Source: Paratrimastix pyriformis (Eukaryota; Preaxostyla; Paratrimastigidae). Taken from it: a stretch of DNA of 64,000 nt. The stretch lies in assembly GCA_027972325.1 (NCBI GenBank), contig JAPMOS010000008.1:744001-808000 (forward strand). Reading direction: 5' to 3'. Of the stretch, positions 43,620-56,164 are shown piece after piece. Position numbers and translations under genes: made by a program. Positions within the stretch are counted from its first letter, which is position 1, and each line of letters starts with the position of its first letter. The notes beneath the pieces are model-generated. The model was not told the origin of the DNA. It searched no databases and saw only the letters and a list, made by a program, of their open reading frames with translations.

Positions 43620-46600
43620 GCAGAGGGCGCGGGCGATGCCGGCGAAGGGCGTGCGGGGGGCGTGGGACGGGCCTCGTCGCTCTTCATGAGGCTGGCCAGC
43701 AGCCCGAGCGGCCCGGGCTTGGCGGGGGCCCCGCTGTCCTCCTCAGGGGCGGCCGCCAGAGCGCGTGCGGTCCCCGCGGCGGGGGCGTCGCCCCGCTGGA
43801 CGGCGGCCATGAAGGCGGCCAGGGAGCGGTTGGCCTTGGCGATGCCCAGGTTGACGCGGGCCTTGTCGATGATGGCCGCCTGGTTGGGGCACAATCTTCA
43901 CCCCCGAGCCGGCCGTGGCCCCAGGGCGGCCCGGTCGCCCCCTCGGTGGCCCCCAGCCGGCTCGTCTGGGCCGGGCCGGGCCGGATGGCGGCCTGCTGAG
44001 CCAGGTGGCGGGGCAGGAAGGGCGAGGCGGGCCCCAGCGAGCTGGCCGGGTCCATGGGCAGCCCCAGGCCCTCGTCCCCATCCGCTGGCGGCACGGCGAT
44101 CCCCCCCCCCCCCCCCCCCGCCCCCCCCGGCAGCGGAGACAGTATGCGGCGTGTGTGAGTGTGAGGGCAATCGGTGAGGGGATGGAACGACCGCTGGCCC
44201 GCAAGCAAGCGGTTCCTTCGGGAGGGAGGGAGGGAGGGAGGGAGGGAGGGGAGGAGGAGGAGGGGGAGGAGGAGGAGGAGGAGGAGGAGGAGGAGGGGCG
44301 GCCGAGGTGGTGCAAGGGGGTCGGGGGAGGCCTCTGCGGACCGGCGAAGGAGGCCGCCAGGTTGCGGGAGGTGCCGGCCAGGGCGGGGGCGTCGGCCTTG
44401 GCGGCGCCCTGGCGGAGGGAGGCCAGCACCCCCACGAGGGGCGTGCTCGAGGTGGCCGCCAGGGCCACCAGCATCCGGCGCTTCTCCGAGGCCTCGGCCA
44501 TCCGCTGGGCCTGCGTACGGCTGATGTCGAAGTTGTGCTCGAAGCACCGCACCGCCTCTCCGTACTGGCCCTGCCGGTGCAGGATGGCCCCCAGGCTCGA
44601 GCAGGCCTCCCGCACCTGCACACGCACACGCACACACCACCGCGCGGGGGGCCCGAGGATGGCGGGGTGGATCAGGTCGGGCCGACCATGGGGCCGGACG
44701 GCCAGGCGAGCGCACGTGGGGTGTGCGTGTGGAGCAAAGGGACTGATCGTATGGGGTGTGTGTCTGTGTGTCTGTGTGCTGACGGGATGGGACGGGGTGC
44801 GTGTCCGACCTGGGCCGCGTGGATGCCGTCCATGTCGGCCATGTCGGACTCGTCCTTCTCCACCCGGGCCGCGGCCGCGTCGGCCACGTCCACCACGGCG
44901 GCCGGGCTGGCGTCCCCCTCCCCGGGGACGGAGGGGCCCTCCTTCGCCTCGGCTGCGAGCATGAGCATGAGCATGAGCATGAGCACGAGCACGAGCACCG
45001 GCGGGCAAGCGGATGCCGGATTCTCGGGGCAGCCGCCTCATGGGCGGGGCGACCTCGTCGCCAGGCTTTCCCGACCCGAACCCCAGACGGACCGCCGCCC
45101 CACAGGTCATGCGCGCATCCGAGACAGCACGGGGGCCAGGGGAGCGAGGGCAGCGGGCAGGAGGCGGACCGGGGTGGGAGGAGAGGGTCAGGTGGGTCTG
45201 CAGATACTTGATGGCGTTGGGGTAGTCGCCCAGGGCCTGGTGGGCCTTGGCCAGCGACTGGCAGGCCACCCCGGCGCCCGCCTCGTCCCGGCTGGCGATG
45301 CACATCTGCAGGTACTGCTTCTGGCACTGCAGGGCAGGGCAGGGCGGGGCAGGGCAGGGCAGGACGGGCCGGCCAGGGTGGATGGGCGGGCGGGCAGGAT
45401 GCGTGAGCTGGGCCGGGGGGGGGGGGGGGGGGGGGGGGTGCCGGGGCGGCACGGACCTCGATCGACTGGTGCAGGTCGCCCAGCTGCTCGTAGCACAGGC
45501 CCAGCCGGTGCAGGGCAAGCGCTGCGTCACACAGGTGCGCGTGGACGTTGAATGGAACCCCGGTTGCACCCGCCTACACGGGCACCCACACACCCGGACA
45601 CGGGCACCAGACACACACCCGGACACGGGCACCAGACACACACCCGAACATGGGCACCGGACACACAGAGACGCGCCAGCGGGGGCCAGGACGAACCCTC
45701 CTGGGGGGCGGTGGCCCTGTTGTGGTGTGCGGCCTGCTGGCACTTCTGGAGGTACTCGACGATCTTTGGCAGGGCCCCCCGGGCGGCCGTGGAGGAGGGC
45801 AGCCCGGCCGGCCCGGCCTCGGCCTGCAAGCGGGCCTCCTCGGCGGCTGTCAGCGGCTCGGGCGGGTTGAGGGCCTCCAGCATGCTCGCCATGGCCTCGT
45901 AGATCCGCACCAGGCACACCCGCCCGTTCATCACCACACCGTCCGGCGACTGTGCCGGGGGGCACACCCACCACCACCACCATCGCCACCGCGACCCGTC
46001 AACGGCAGCGGGGGCGGCGGCGGCTGGGGTCGGGGCGGCCCGCCGCGAGGCAAGGGGAGGGGACGGGCGGCGACGCGGACCTGGGCCACCTGGGCCCTGT
46101 GGAGGTGCTCCTCGTAGAAGTGCATGGCCTGCTCGAGCAGGTGCAGCAGCCGCGACTGGGTGGGCGACTGGGTGGGGGCCTTGCTGCTGGGGGCGGCCCC
46201 GGCCCCGTCGAGGTCGATCTCGTCGTGCCCCTCGGGCGACAGCGACGACAGCGACGAGGCCTGCTGCAGCTCGTACTGCTCGTAGGCGGCCCCGATGCTC
46301 AGGCTCACTTCAACCTGCCGGGCCGGGCCCAGACGGAAGGGCGAGGGGATGACGATCGGGGTCGTGGGAGACGGAGGGGCCGGACCTGATGGGTCATATT
46401 CCCGCTCTGTTGAGCAGTTTGATGGCACTTAGTGTGAAACCGAATTGCATTCACATAGTTGTTGCATCCCTCAAAGAACTGGGCAATGTTGCGATTGGCC
46501 ACAAAAACATCATCCAGCCGGCCTGCGGTGCGTCGAATTCGATGGGTGTCCAGCAAAGCGATTCCAGACCTTGGCGGGTTGCCATTTCTGCCTCGCAAAG

Positions 46601-46840
46601 CTGCTCCTTGAGGAACTCCAGATTCTCGAAGAGAGCCTGATTCATTTGTTCCTCCAATGGAACAGTCCCGGTTTTTTCGGAAACAAGCTTCTCAGCAGCA
46701 CTGTCCATTCGGTCGACCTCCTTGGTGAGGTTAAAGAATTCCACAAACGATTCGACGCAACCACGGATGAGAATCTCCAGGCAGAGGTTGTGCCGTGGTG
46801 TGAAATTATTAATTACATTGACGGTATCTGATTGCATCAT
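43559..46840 (-). CDS. TTC29: ciliary TPR protein TTC29-like
   Basis: Tetratricopeptide protein needed for motile cilia and sperm flagella in animals, associated with axonemal dynein assembly or transport. Exons (minus) 46840-46570, 46522-46386, 46314-46081, 45949-45697, 45521-45457, 45326-45170, 44952-44810, 44615-44342, 44084-43902, 43879-43559. TTC29 landmarks in order: RHNLCLEILIRGCVESFVEF, RQGRLDDVFVANRNIAQFFE, FHTKCHQTAQQSG, LHRLGLCYEQLGDLHQSIE, SLAKAHQALGDYPNAIKYLQ, SLGAILHRQGQYGEAVRCFE, and AIIDKARVNLGIAKANRSL. Inserted between TPRs are Ala/Glu-rich loops longer than in animals. The join between the last two exons is unresolved: the only GT-AG segment (43880-43901) is 22 nt and out of phase by one. 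The C-terminus after KSDEAR reads into a Pro run and may instead be spliced. The 5' exons are low-GC. Confidence 0.78.
43587..43619 (+). repeat. G homopolymer tract
   Basis: About 30 G (C on the coding strand) near the 3' end of the TTC29-like gene. Such C tracts otherwise occur only in introns here, which hints at an unmodelled terminal intron. Confidence 0.8.
44219..44297 (+). repeat. (GGGA)n and (GGA)n purine arrays in TTC29 intron
   Basis: Polypurine tract within intron 44085-44341; on the sense strand it is a CT-rich array. A C homopolymer lies at 44101-44120 in the same intron. Confidence 0.85.
45583..45668 (+). repeat. about 25-bp minisatellite in TTC29 intron
   Basis: Three to four copies of a unit containing CCGGACACGGGCACCAGACA inside intron 45522-45696. 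Confidence 0.8.
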
Positions 46841-47183
46841 GGGCAGCGTGGGCAAGGGCGGAAGAACACTCGTTTTGTGCCCTTTTTGCTGCGGGAGCCG
46901 TTGCATCCTGAGCGAAATTATTCGTATTCCGGTTCTGAAGGCTATCCGATTATTTGAATCTCTTGCCGGGTTCGGTTCTCTTCGAATGTTCTCGGGGCTC
47001 CGAGAGCTCTTTGTTACGCGCGTCATATCACAAATAGAATCCGAATGGGCTCACCACATTGAAACTGACCTGGCGATCTCCATCACAGATCTTTGGAGAC
47101 CACCTCCTCCGCTCCAACCACCGCCCAAGAAGGTCTCTGAAATTCCGGCCCTTTTTGTACACAATATAACTTCTAATTAGGGG
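46841..47183. promoter_or_regulatory. divergent promoter region, TTC29 / 4,970-aa gene
   Basis: 343 bp, AT-richer than anything around it, separating two divergent starts. It contains TATAT/AATATAAC-like stretches at 47025-47036 and 47160-47178 that could be core promoter elements, but none can be assigned. Confidence 0.45.
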
Positions 47184-50100
47184 ATGGCACTTACTCCTCC
47201 CCCGGCCACACTCCATCCCATTGGCACTGACCATGTCAAAACCTTCTGCGACCGCATCACAAAGCAGGCATCCTTCGAGCAGCTCCTCATGGAGGACGAC
47301 CCTGATGCTGCCTGCGGGGTTTTATTAGACTGGCTGCCCCTCTTCAGCGCACGGTTCTTCGACCGGGCCCGTGCCGAGGCCTCGAGCCGGCTGGCCCAGT
47401 GGGGCCCCAGCTCCGTCTCGCGGTCACCCACGGGCTTCGACTCGTTTTGCGCAAGCCTCCTTCAACGATCCTCTCGGGTTGCAGAGGCTCGGGCAGCCAT
47501 GGAGGGGCTGTCCCCCACCCCCCTGACGGACAGCCACCGGGAGCAGTTCTGGGATGTGCAGGCCTGCCTGGTGAGCACCCTGGTCCCCACACTTGTGGCG
47601 GCGGTCCTGGGGTCAAACCCCACTGGGGCTTCTGTGTGCTGCACGGCCCTCGAGCCCCACACCCAGCCCGCGCTGGCGTGGTCCCGTCGACCGAAGCGAA
47701 GAGGCAGCCCTCCTCCGCCTGAACCTCCACAACATGACGACGACAATGGCCTGGACACGGAGCCGCAGCAGCCTTGGGTGTCCCCATTCGTGGGAAATCT
47801 CTCCGAGGGACAGCTGGGGCAACTGGCGGGCATGGCTCTGTTCCACCTGGAGAACCCGACCCTCTTTCGGGCGATGTTTCGGTCCGTTCTGCCGCCCTCC
47901 GAAAGCCGCGTCGTTATGGGGTCTTTTTTGTTCCATCAGGACTGTGCCGCAGCCCTTCAGGGCCCATTGCCAGCTGGAGGCCCTCCGCCAATGGGGTGCC
48001 GTCTTGGCGGCGCTGGGTACTCGCTGGTCAGTCGCCCGCTCTGCTCCTTCCTTCCTTTTCCTCCGACTCGCCTGACACCTCAACAATGGATGATCGCTTC
48101 GTGTCCATCGCAGCGCCAGCCGACTCGACGGAGCCACCCTGGCCGTGTTGGCCCCCACCCCCGCCACCCCGAGCCCCGGAGCGGCGGACGGCCTCGTTCA
48201 GGGGCCCCTGCCGCCATCGCATCTGCTCTTCTTGCTCGGCCTCTCCTCGGCCGCCACCATGAGCCCGGTCTGTGCCCCGCCACGACCCGCACGCCACTTG
48301 CCGCAACGGCTCTTTCCGCTTCCTTTGCGTTTATTGGATCTGTCTTCACTTTCTCAACGGGCCGCCTCAGGAAATGGCCGTCGAGGTGGCCGATCGGACC
48401 TGCAACACAGCCCTCCAACTCCGCCAGTGGCTCGCGGGTGGCGCTGCAGCAGCCTTGCTTCCCCCGCGGCCCGCTCTGAGCGTCCTCCCGCCCCTGACTC
48501 AGCCGCCCAGTCGCGCGGCTCCCCCGGCTCCGGGGTACCTGGTGGCATCCCCAGGCTCCGCGTCGCCGGCCATGGCTGCCCTGGTGCCGCCCTCGCTCCG
48601 GACCCCATCGCCCGATGGCTGCCTCTGCGGCGACCCAACTTGCCCCCAGCGGGGTTGCCTGGCCCAGGGCGGGAGCGACCTGTGGTGCGTGGCCCCCGTG
48701 CTCCTCTCCATGCAGCAGCAGCTCCCCCAACAGCCAGACCAACAGGCCCCCGGTTTGGGCGGCGCACCGGACCCGGGGCGGCTCTTTCTGCAGCTGGTTG
48801 TGCTGGCCCGGCTGCTGGTAGCGGGGCTGCTGAGCCCGGGTGACCCGTGCGACGATGCCCCCGGGGTCGACGGGGCCCTGTGGCGGCCATTCCCGCCCCT
48901 GGTGCGCACAACCCCGCTGAGGGAGCAGCTGGACCTGCTCGCATGGGCCGCCCAGCAGCTCTGGGTCGCCGGCGATGGCGGCGGGGGGGCGCCCTTCCTG
49001 GAAGAAGTGCGTCTGCTTGCGGTCCAGCTGCAAGCGCTCGTGTGCTTCTGCCGGGCCGCGGGCCGCCTGGAGAGACTCGAGCCCGCCGCCCCCGACGCGG
49101 GGTCGGCCGAGGCTGCTGCCTCGGAGCGGAGCTGCCCCGAGTGCGAGGTGCCCCTCCACATGCTGGACGTGCTCTTGGCGGGGCTGCTCCGCGACCAGTG
49201 CACCCGACACTTCGCCGACGCGGGGCAGGGCCTCGCCGAGCCGGGCCGGGGGCCCCACTTGGGCCGTGTGACGGCGCTGCTCGACCTCCTCCTTGTGAGC
49301 CTCCGCATACACACGGCCCTGGCTCAGGCGCACAGTCTGGCCCGAGGGCGGGCCCGGCCGGCCCTGGGAGGGCCCGAGGTTGAGGCCCCGCTGCTCTCGC
49401 TGGCGCGCCGGTCGCTCTGGCTGGCCGAACGCATCTTTGGGGTCGACCCCAACATGCTCCCCCCCCCGCACCGGACCCTCTCGCTGGCGTCTCCCCTCGA
49501 CCGAGCCTCGCAGAGCCTGCCTGCCGGCCTGATGGCCCACCTCTCGGCCGTCGCGGTGCCGGGGGCCTCGTCCCTGCCCACCGGGATGGCCGCCATGGCC
49601 CGCCAGCGGTACCATCCGGGAACGGCCTTCATCTCCGAGGGGGTCGGCGGGCCGACGGGCGGCCTGATGGAGTTCCCGCAGGCGGCGGCTCCTCTGGGCA
49701 TGCCGCTTCCCCTGCACAGCGCCGCCTGTCTGGAGATGGCCGGCCGCCTGGTGGGGACGATGCTCCTGGGGGTGGCGCCCATCGGCCGAGGGGACGGGCT
49801 CGGGGACGCCTGGCGCCTGGTGGCCGACTATTGCCGGATGCGCCTTGTGCCGGCCCTGCTCGCCCCCTGGGACGATCGGCTGTCCATGGGGCCCCTGCAC
49901 CGGGCCAGTTTTGCGGGGCTCGGCCGCCTGGCCGTGCTGCTTCTCGACGGGCTGGCCGTCCTGGGACAGGCCGGCCCCGGCACGGGCATGGAGGACCTCA
50001 TCGCCCGAGGGGGCCCTGTTCCCGATCCCGAGGCTCCTGTTCTGCTCCACCCTCTGCTGGGGCTGCCCCTGCCCTGCGGGCTTCCCAGATCCTCGTCCGG

Positions 50101-51978
50101 GGTCTGCTGGCTGGCTGCTGGGCAGGAAGCGATCCCCTGCGAAGCCCTGGTGGGGGCCCTGGACCGGAGCTGCCGCGCCACCGTCGAGGCGGCCTTGGCT
50201 CGCCTTCGTGCTCTCGCTCCGTCTTTGTGGGAACTCCCCGTGACTCAGCCAGCCGAGCCCCCACAACAACAGCTCCTGCAGCAGCAACAACAACAGCTGC
50301 AACTGCAACAGCCGCTTGCCGAGTCATCCGATCGTGTGCCCTCTCTCCTGGCCGAGGCGAGCGCCCTCCTAGCAAGCCTCGAGGCCTTGCTGCCCTTGCT
50401 GCCCTGGTTTGCCCTGGCGCCGCTCCTCGCGGATGACGGGGCCTTGCCCTTCGGACTCCCGGGTCTGGTGCAATTGGGGCTGATCGACCCGGGCTCTGCC
50501 CTGGGCTCCGACGCTGCGACCGAGGGCACCCCGACCATGGCCCAGCTGGCCTGTTTGCGCCGCCACCAGTCCCTCGTCCGGGCCGCCTGCTGGGCGCGGC
50601 TGGGGAGCCTCTTCAGGCGCCTGCTGGGCACGCGGGTGCCCCTCGGGGCGGAGGGTGACGGCCAATTGGTGCTGGTCTTGCCGTCTCCGCCTCGACCCCC
50701 CAGCCTTACCCCTCCGTTCGGCGGCAACGCCGGGGCTGCCCCACCTGCGGTGGATTGCACTCGGTTGGTCTTGATCATGCGCCGGGCTCTGACTTGCGCT
50801 CTGGCCGCCGAGCGGCCGTCGGGTGACGATGCCATTGAAGGGACCCTGGCAGCCATGGGGGACCTGCTGTCCCAGTGGCACTGTGCCCTTTCGGGCTTCG
50901 AGCGCAGTGCGAAGGCCCTGGCCGACCGAGATCACCAACAGGGAGGCGGCGATGCCGGCTCCGATGACAAGGAGGAGGAAGGAGAGGACGAATCAGACGG
51001 ACAGGATGAGGCCCGATGGGGGGCAGACGAAGAGGCTGATGGAGAGGCTGCCCTGATGGGCGGCTATGTGTCCCAGGTCCTCGTCCGCGGACCCGACGAA
51101 GCGCGCCAGGCCTTCGCCGGAGCCTGTGCCGCCGTGCAGTGGCCGCTGCTCTTCTGCCTGTTGCTCCACCCCAAAGACTCCACCACACCCGCGGCCGGGC
51201 TCCCCGGGGCGGCTCTGCTGGCACGAGCTTGCCGCTGGGCGCGGACTGCAGGATCATCCCCTTGCCTCGGCCAGGCGCTCTTGGAGTGGGCCGCCGACCA
51301 CCCTGCCGGCCCTGCTATTGCCCAAACCAACGCCACCTCCGACCCGGCAGAGGCTGTGGCTCGCCGACCCGCGCCTGCCGCTGACGGCCACCGCACACCT
51401 GGGGCCGACGTTTTCGGCCAGCTGACCGGCGGCACCTCCACCGACTGGGCTCGGCTGGGCAGCCTGGCCAGCTGTGTCTCCATTCATGGGGCGGGGGCCT
51501 CCAGCGACGAGCGCCAGAGCTACGAAGCCTTCTGGGAGGCCCTCTGGGGCCGCCAGTCGGCCCAGCTGGCCAAGGTGGCCGCCCGGGCACAGGCTTTTCG
51601 GCATGCGGTCGCCCTCCGTACCGCGGAGCCCCCCGCTGACCTTGCCGAACGCACCCTCCAGGGCTGGCTCGCCGGCGCCCCCGCACCTGCCCCCACTCCG
51701 GCCTCGGAAGTCCACAGGCCGAGCATCTCGGCATCCACCCGGGACTGGCTCATGCGCGAGTGCTTCCTGCTGGCCCTCTGGCCACCCCCGTCGGCCGTGG
51801 CCCGGCAGCCGCAGGGCTCCACACCCTCGGGCGGGCGACTGGAGCAACACCTGGGGTGCCTTTGGCCCGCGGGGCATGGATTCCCGCTGCTGGCTCAGGC
51901 CCTGCCCGAGGTGGTGTCGTTCATCCACCCACTCATGCGCGGCCTGGCCTTACACTCTCTGCTCCGGTGGCACAACGG

Positions 51979-52036
<58 letters not shown>

Positions 52037-55000
52037 CCAGAGGGGGAGTCGCCCCACGAGCGGCGGGTCGGCTGGTACGTGGCCCTGTGCGATCGGCTGG
52101 ACGAGCTCCTCAGGCAGCAGTGCTCCTTGGCCCGGGCGGCGCTGACCTCAGGTCAGGCCAAAAAGGGTTCCGCCCCTGCCGGGGGTCAGCCGGCTGCCGT
52201 GCCCCCTCCCCTGGCGGCCTTGGTTCAGGCGCCCCCGCAGACCCAAGCGGCCATCCTGCAAGATCTGCACAGCCGACTGGCCGCAGCCCTCTTCCCGGCC
52301 ATCGAAGCCTCGTCCTCGCCGCAACCCGCCGCCCTCGTGGACGCCCCCGTGACCGAATGCTGCCTGCTGGACGGGGCCGCGGTCCGCTACCTGACAGACC
52401 GGCTCGTGGCGGGGCTGCTGACCCCCTGGGCTGGCCAGCCGTGCCCTGACGACGCGGTGGGGCTGCTGCTTCTCCGCACTCGTCCCCTGCTCGCGATGCT
52501 GGGCCGCTGGGTGACCGACGAGCTGAGCGCCCTCCGTCACGACCTGGTCGACGTGCTGTTGGCGGCCCCGCCTTCCCCTTGGTGCCCCGCCTGCGAGCAG
52601 CCCCAGTCCTGGATGCCCTTCCCGCCCCTCTATCGGCCCGCGGCCCCGACATTGGGTGACGAGCAGCAGCAGCAGCAGCAGCAGCAGGTCGGCCCTCCGC
52701 GGGAATACGCGACGGTTGGGGACTGGGCTCTGTGCCTGGAGGGCTGCATCCATGTGCTGCAAGCCGCCGGTGCCCTGGCGCGGGGGCTGCAGGGGATCCT
52801 CTGCCACGTGGCCCAGGCCGCCGACCGGGCGGCTAGTGGGCTGCAGCTCCTGGGCGAGTCTGTCTCGATCGATGAAGCCGCCGCCCTCTTGCGGCTCGTG
52901 CGGCGGGAGCGGGGCACGGGGCCCACCCTGGAGCAGGTTCAGGAGGCAATCCAGCTGCAGCGGCTTGCCGAGGCTCGCATGCGGGGAGACCTCCTCGCCC
53001 CCGAGCAGCAGCCTCGCCTGCCCACGATGGAAGCCGAGGGCGATGACGCCGCGCCCCCCGAGGCCGAAGGGTGGCCCGCGAGTGCTCGCCAGGAGGCCCT
53101 CCGCTTCGTCCTCGCGTGGATCTTGCCCCTGGTCGAGGGCCCCCCCGCCCCCGTCCCCGCCTGGGGATCCGCCATGGCCCTTGGGCTCGACCCGGGCTGG
53201 CCCTTCCGGCCTGCCCAGCCGCCCGCCCCGGCCGATCTGGTCGCGCAAATCGTCGGCCGGCTGGGTTGGCTGGCACACGACCCGCGCGCCTTTGGCGGCC
53301 CCCTTGGGGACCCTCCGGCCGAGGCCCTTGGGCCCGAAGGCGCCGACCTCACGGCCGCCGCCGAGCGGGTGGTGGGGCTGCTCCGCGATCTACAAGGACC
53401 CGTCGGCCACCAGTGCGGGGCGGCTCTGGTGCTACTGCAGAGCCGCCTGGCCCAGCAGGACTCACCCGATGGTCGCCAGCAGGGAGCCCAAGCGGGGCGC
53501 CCGCCCAAGTGGCCCATCGTCCCCGGTGACGCGGCTCGGTCCTCGTCGCGGCTGGATTTGTGGCCGGCTCTGATCGAGCCCTGCGCAGAGGCCCTCGCCC
53601 AGCGGGATGCCATCCAGGGCGCCATCGCGGGCCCCCAGGCGGCCGCCCGCCTCTTCGGGATTGAGGGGTCCGACTCGGCAGCCCGACCGAAAGCACAGCA
53701 GGGCGGCTGTGACAGCGAGACCTTGCTCCTCCTACCCGCCTTGCGTGCCCCTGCCCCCCCGACGAGCTGCCCCGCCGCCGGTGGGCAGGCGACTCTGCCG
53801 CTCCTCGCGCTTCTCATCCCCACGGCCCGGCCGGGCGAGGATGCAGGGACGACGCTGCTGCTCTCCGCCAGTGGCGGCCCGGGCGGCCCCCCGGTGCCCT
53901 CGCCGGGAATGGGCGACCTCTTGGATCGGCTGGGCGAGGTGCAGCCGGCCGGGGACGGGTCCCCCGACCCGCTCCTCTGGGCCTTGCTGGACTGCCATCC
54001 GACCGTGGCCCTACCCCTCCTCGCCCAGCGGGCCATGGGGCTGGCCCTCCCGACCACCCCCGCCGCCACCGCCGCCCCGCCGTGCGCCTGCTGTTGGATC
54101 CCGGCAGCCCCGACCCAAGGCGGCGACCAGGCTGCGGCCTGCCCAAGCGCGGGCCCTTGGTTCGAGTGGCTGGCGGGCTGGGTCATCCAGCGGTGCCGAG
54201 ACTTCGAGGCCGACATGAGCCGGCCTCTCGCACCCGCCCTCCGCTATGCAGTGGGTCCCGAGCGGCTGGCGGGGCTCCTTTGGGTGGCCCTGCTCCACCT
54301 CGCCTCCCGGCGCGAGGCCGCCTGGGCCATGCTGGCCGCCCTGCTTCCTTGGCTGTGCGTCGAGCTGGCCCGGCCCCAGCCCGGGTCGGCTCTGGGCCTG
54401 CCGATCGCCCTCCCAAGCTCCCCCCGTCCGGCCGAGGGCCTCGCCGCAGGGCCGGCTGATGTCCGACAGCCCAGCCGGGACCGGGTGTTGGCCTTGTGCC
54501 ACCAGGCGGCCCTGAGCCTGGTCGCTGGGCTTGGCCGGCCCGGTGACCCCAACCTACAGGCCGGCCGGCTGCTGCAGGACTTGGCCGGCCTCATGGGGCC
54601 CCTCCGCACCCAGTTGGCTGACGACCTGGCCGCTGCCTGCCCTGAACTACCTGGGGCACCATCCGGCCCCGGCCCCGCCCTCGGGGCCCTGGCCGGTTGG
54701 GTGGCCAATGCCCTGGCGCCGTTCTGCTCGGTGTCCACCCGCAACATCCTCGTTCGACTGGGACTCCGCTGGCTGGGGGTCGTCGACGCAGCCGCCGGCA
54801 CCAGCCCCTCGGCGGGGGGGAAGGCCGGCTCGCTGCCTGGGGCCCGCCATCATGAAAGTTCCCACCCCCACCCAACCCGTCCCTGGGCGGCCCGGCTGTT
54901 GGAGGAGCTGCTGCCACAGGTGGACGTGGCCGCGGGGCTGCCTTGCACTCCGTCTGCTCTCGCCGCCTCGAAGACGCCGCTCTCGGCGGCCCGGCTGGAG

Positions 55001-56127
55001 AGCCTCAGCGCCCTGCTGAGATGCCCCGACGCGACCCGCTTCGTGTTGGGCTTCGGCCGGCTCCCTGGGGTGGGCTGGCCCGAACCCCTGCCCGGGGTCG
55101 CCCTCGAGACGGCCCTCGCCTACGCGGACGACCTCTGGGCCGCCACCCGGGCCGCCGCCTTCGCCGAGCCAACTGCCATCGGCCTGTGGGCCGCCACGGG
55201 GGCGTGCCCACCGCCCGCGACGCTCGGCATGCCCCAAACCGAGCCCCAGCCGCCGCCCGTGCTGCCTCTCCGCCTGTGCCGCTACCCGTCCGCCCTGGAC
55301 CAGTTCCTCTGCAGCGGCGCCCTCCGGGGCCAGCCCGACCAAGCCGGGCTCCATGTTCGGGTCCGCCGCCGCCAGGCGACCTCCCTGGGGCTCGGGCCCG
55401 GCTGTGAGTGGGTCCCGATGGGTGTACGCCACCCCAGAGGGTGCGGGCTGCTCCCTTTCGGGCTGCTGCGCGCCCTCGAGTGCCTCCTGCGCCCCGGCCC
55501 GCCACAGGCACAGGCGCAGGCACAACCCACGGCCGCCCCCTGGCCCGCCTTCGCCCAGCAGCAGGTTCAACCCGGCGGGGATCTGGGGCCCCTGGCCGCC
55601 GCCGTGGCCCCGGGCATGTCCATGGGCGGCATGCCCTTCGCTGGGGGTCCTCCCGACAACAATCCATCTTCTTGGGGCCCGGACCCAGTCCACCTGCATG
55701 TCGCCCGCTTGGCCGGGGCGCCACCCCGGGTGGCGTCGGGGCAGCCCGATGAGCGTTGGCGCGCCTTCCCGAGCCCTGTCCACCGGCAGGCGGCCCGGTG
55801 CGTGGATGTGCTCTTCCGGGTGGCCCCCGAGCTGGTGTCGGGGGCCCTGGTGCGCGCGCTCGTGGGGTTCGACCCCGCCATCCGCGGCCAGGCCGCCCTC
55901 GCCCCCGGCCAGCCGACCGACGGCTCGGGCGCCAGCCGGAGGGTCGTTGCCACGGCCCCCCAGACTCAGGGGGCGCCCACGACCCGGCCATCGGAGGGCG
56001 CCACCGAGGAGTACCCCCCCACGGGCAGCCAGCCCATGTGGCCCCAGCAGCAGCCCTTCCTGCAGGCCTCGCGTGATCCGTCCCAGGAGTGGGTCTGCCC
56101 CGCCCGCCCAACTGCCCCTTCGCTGAA

Positions 56128-56164
<37 letters not shown>

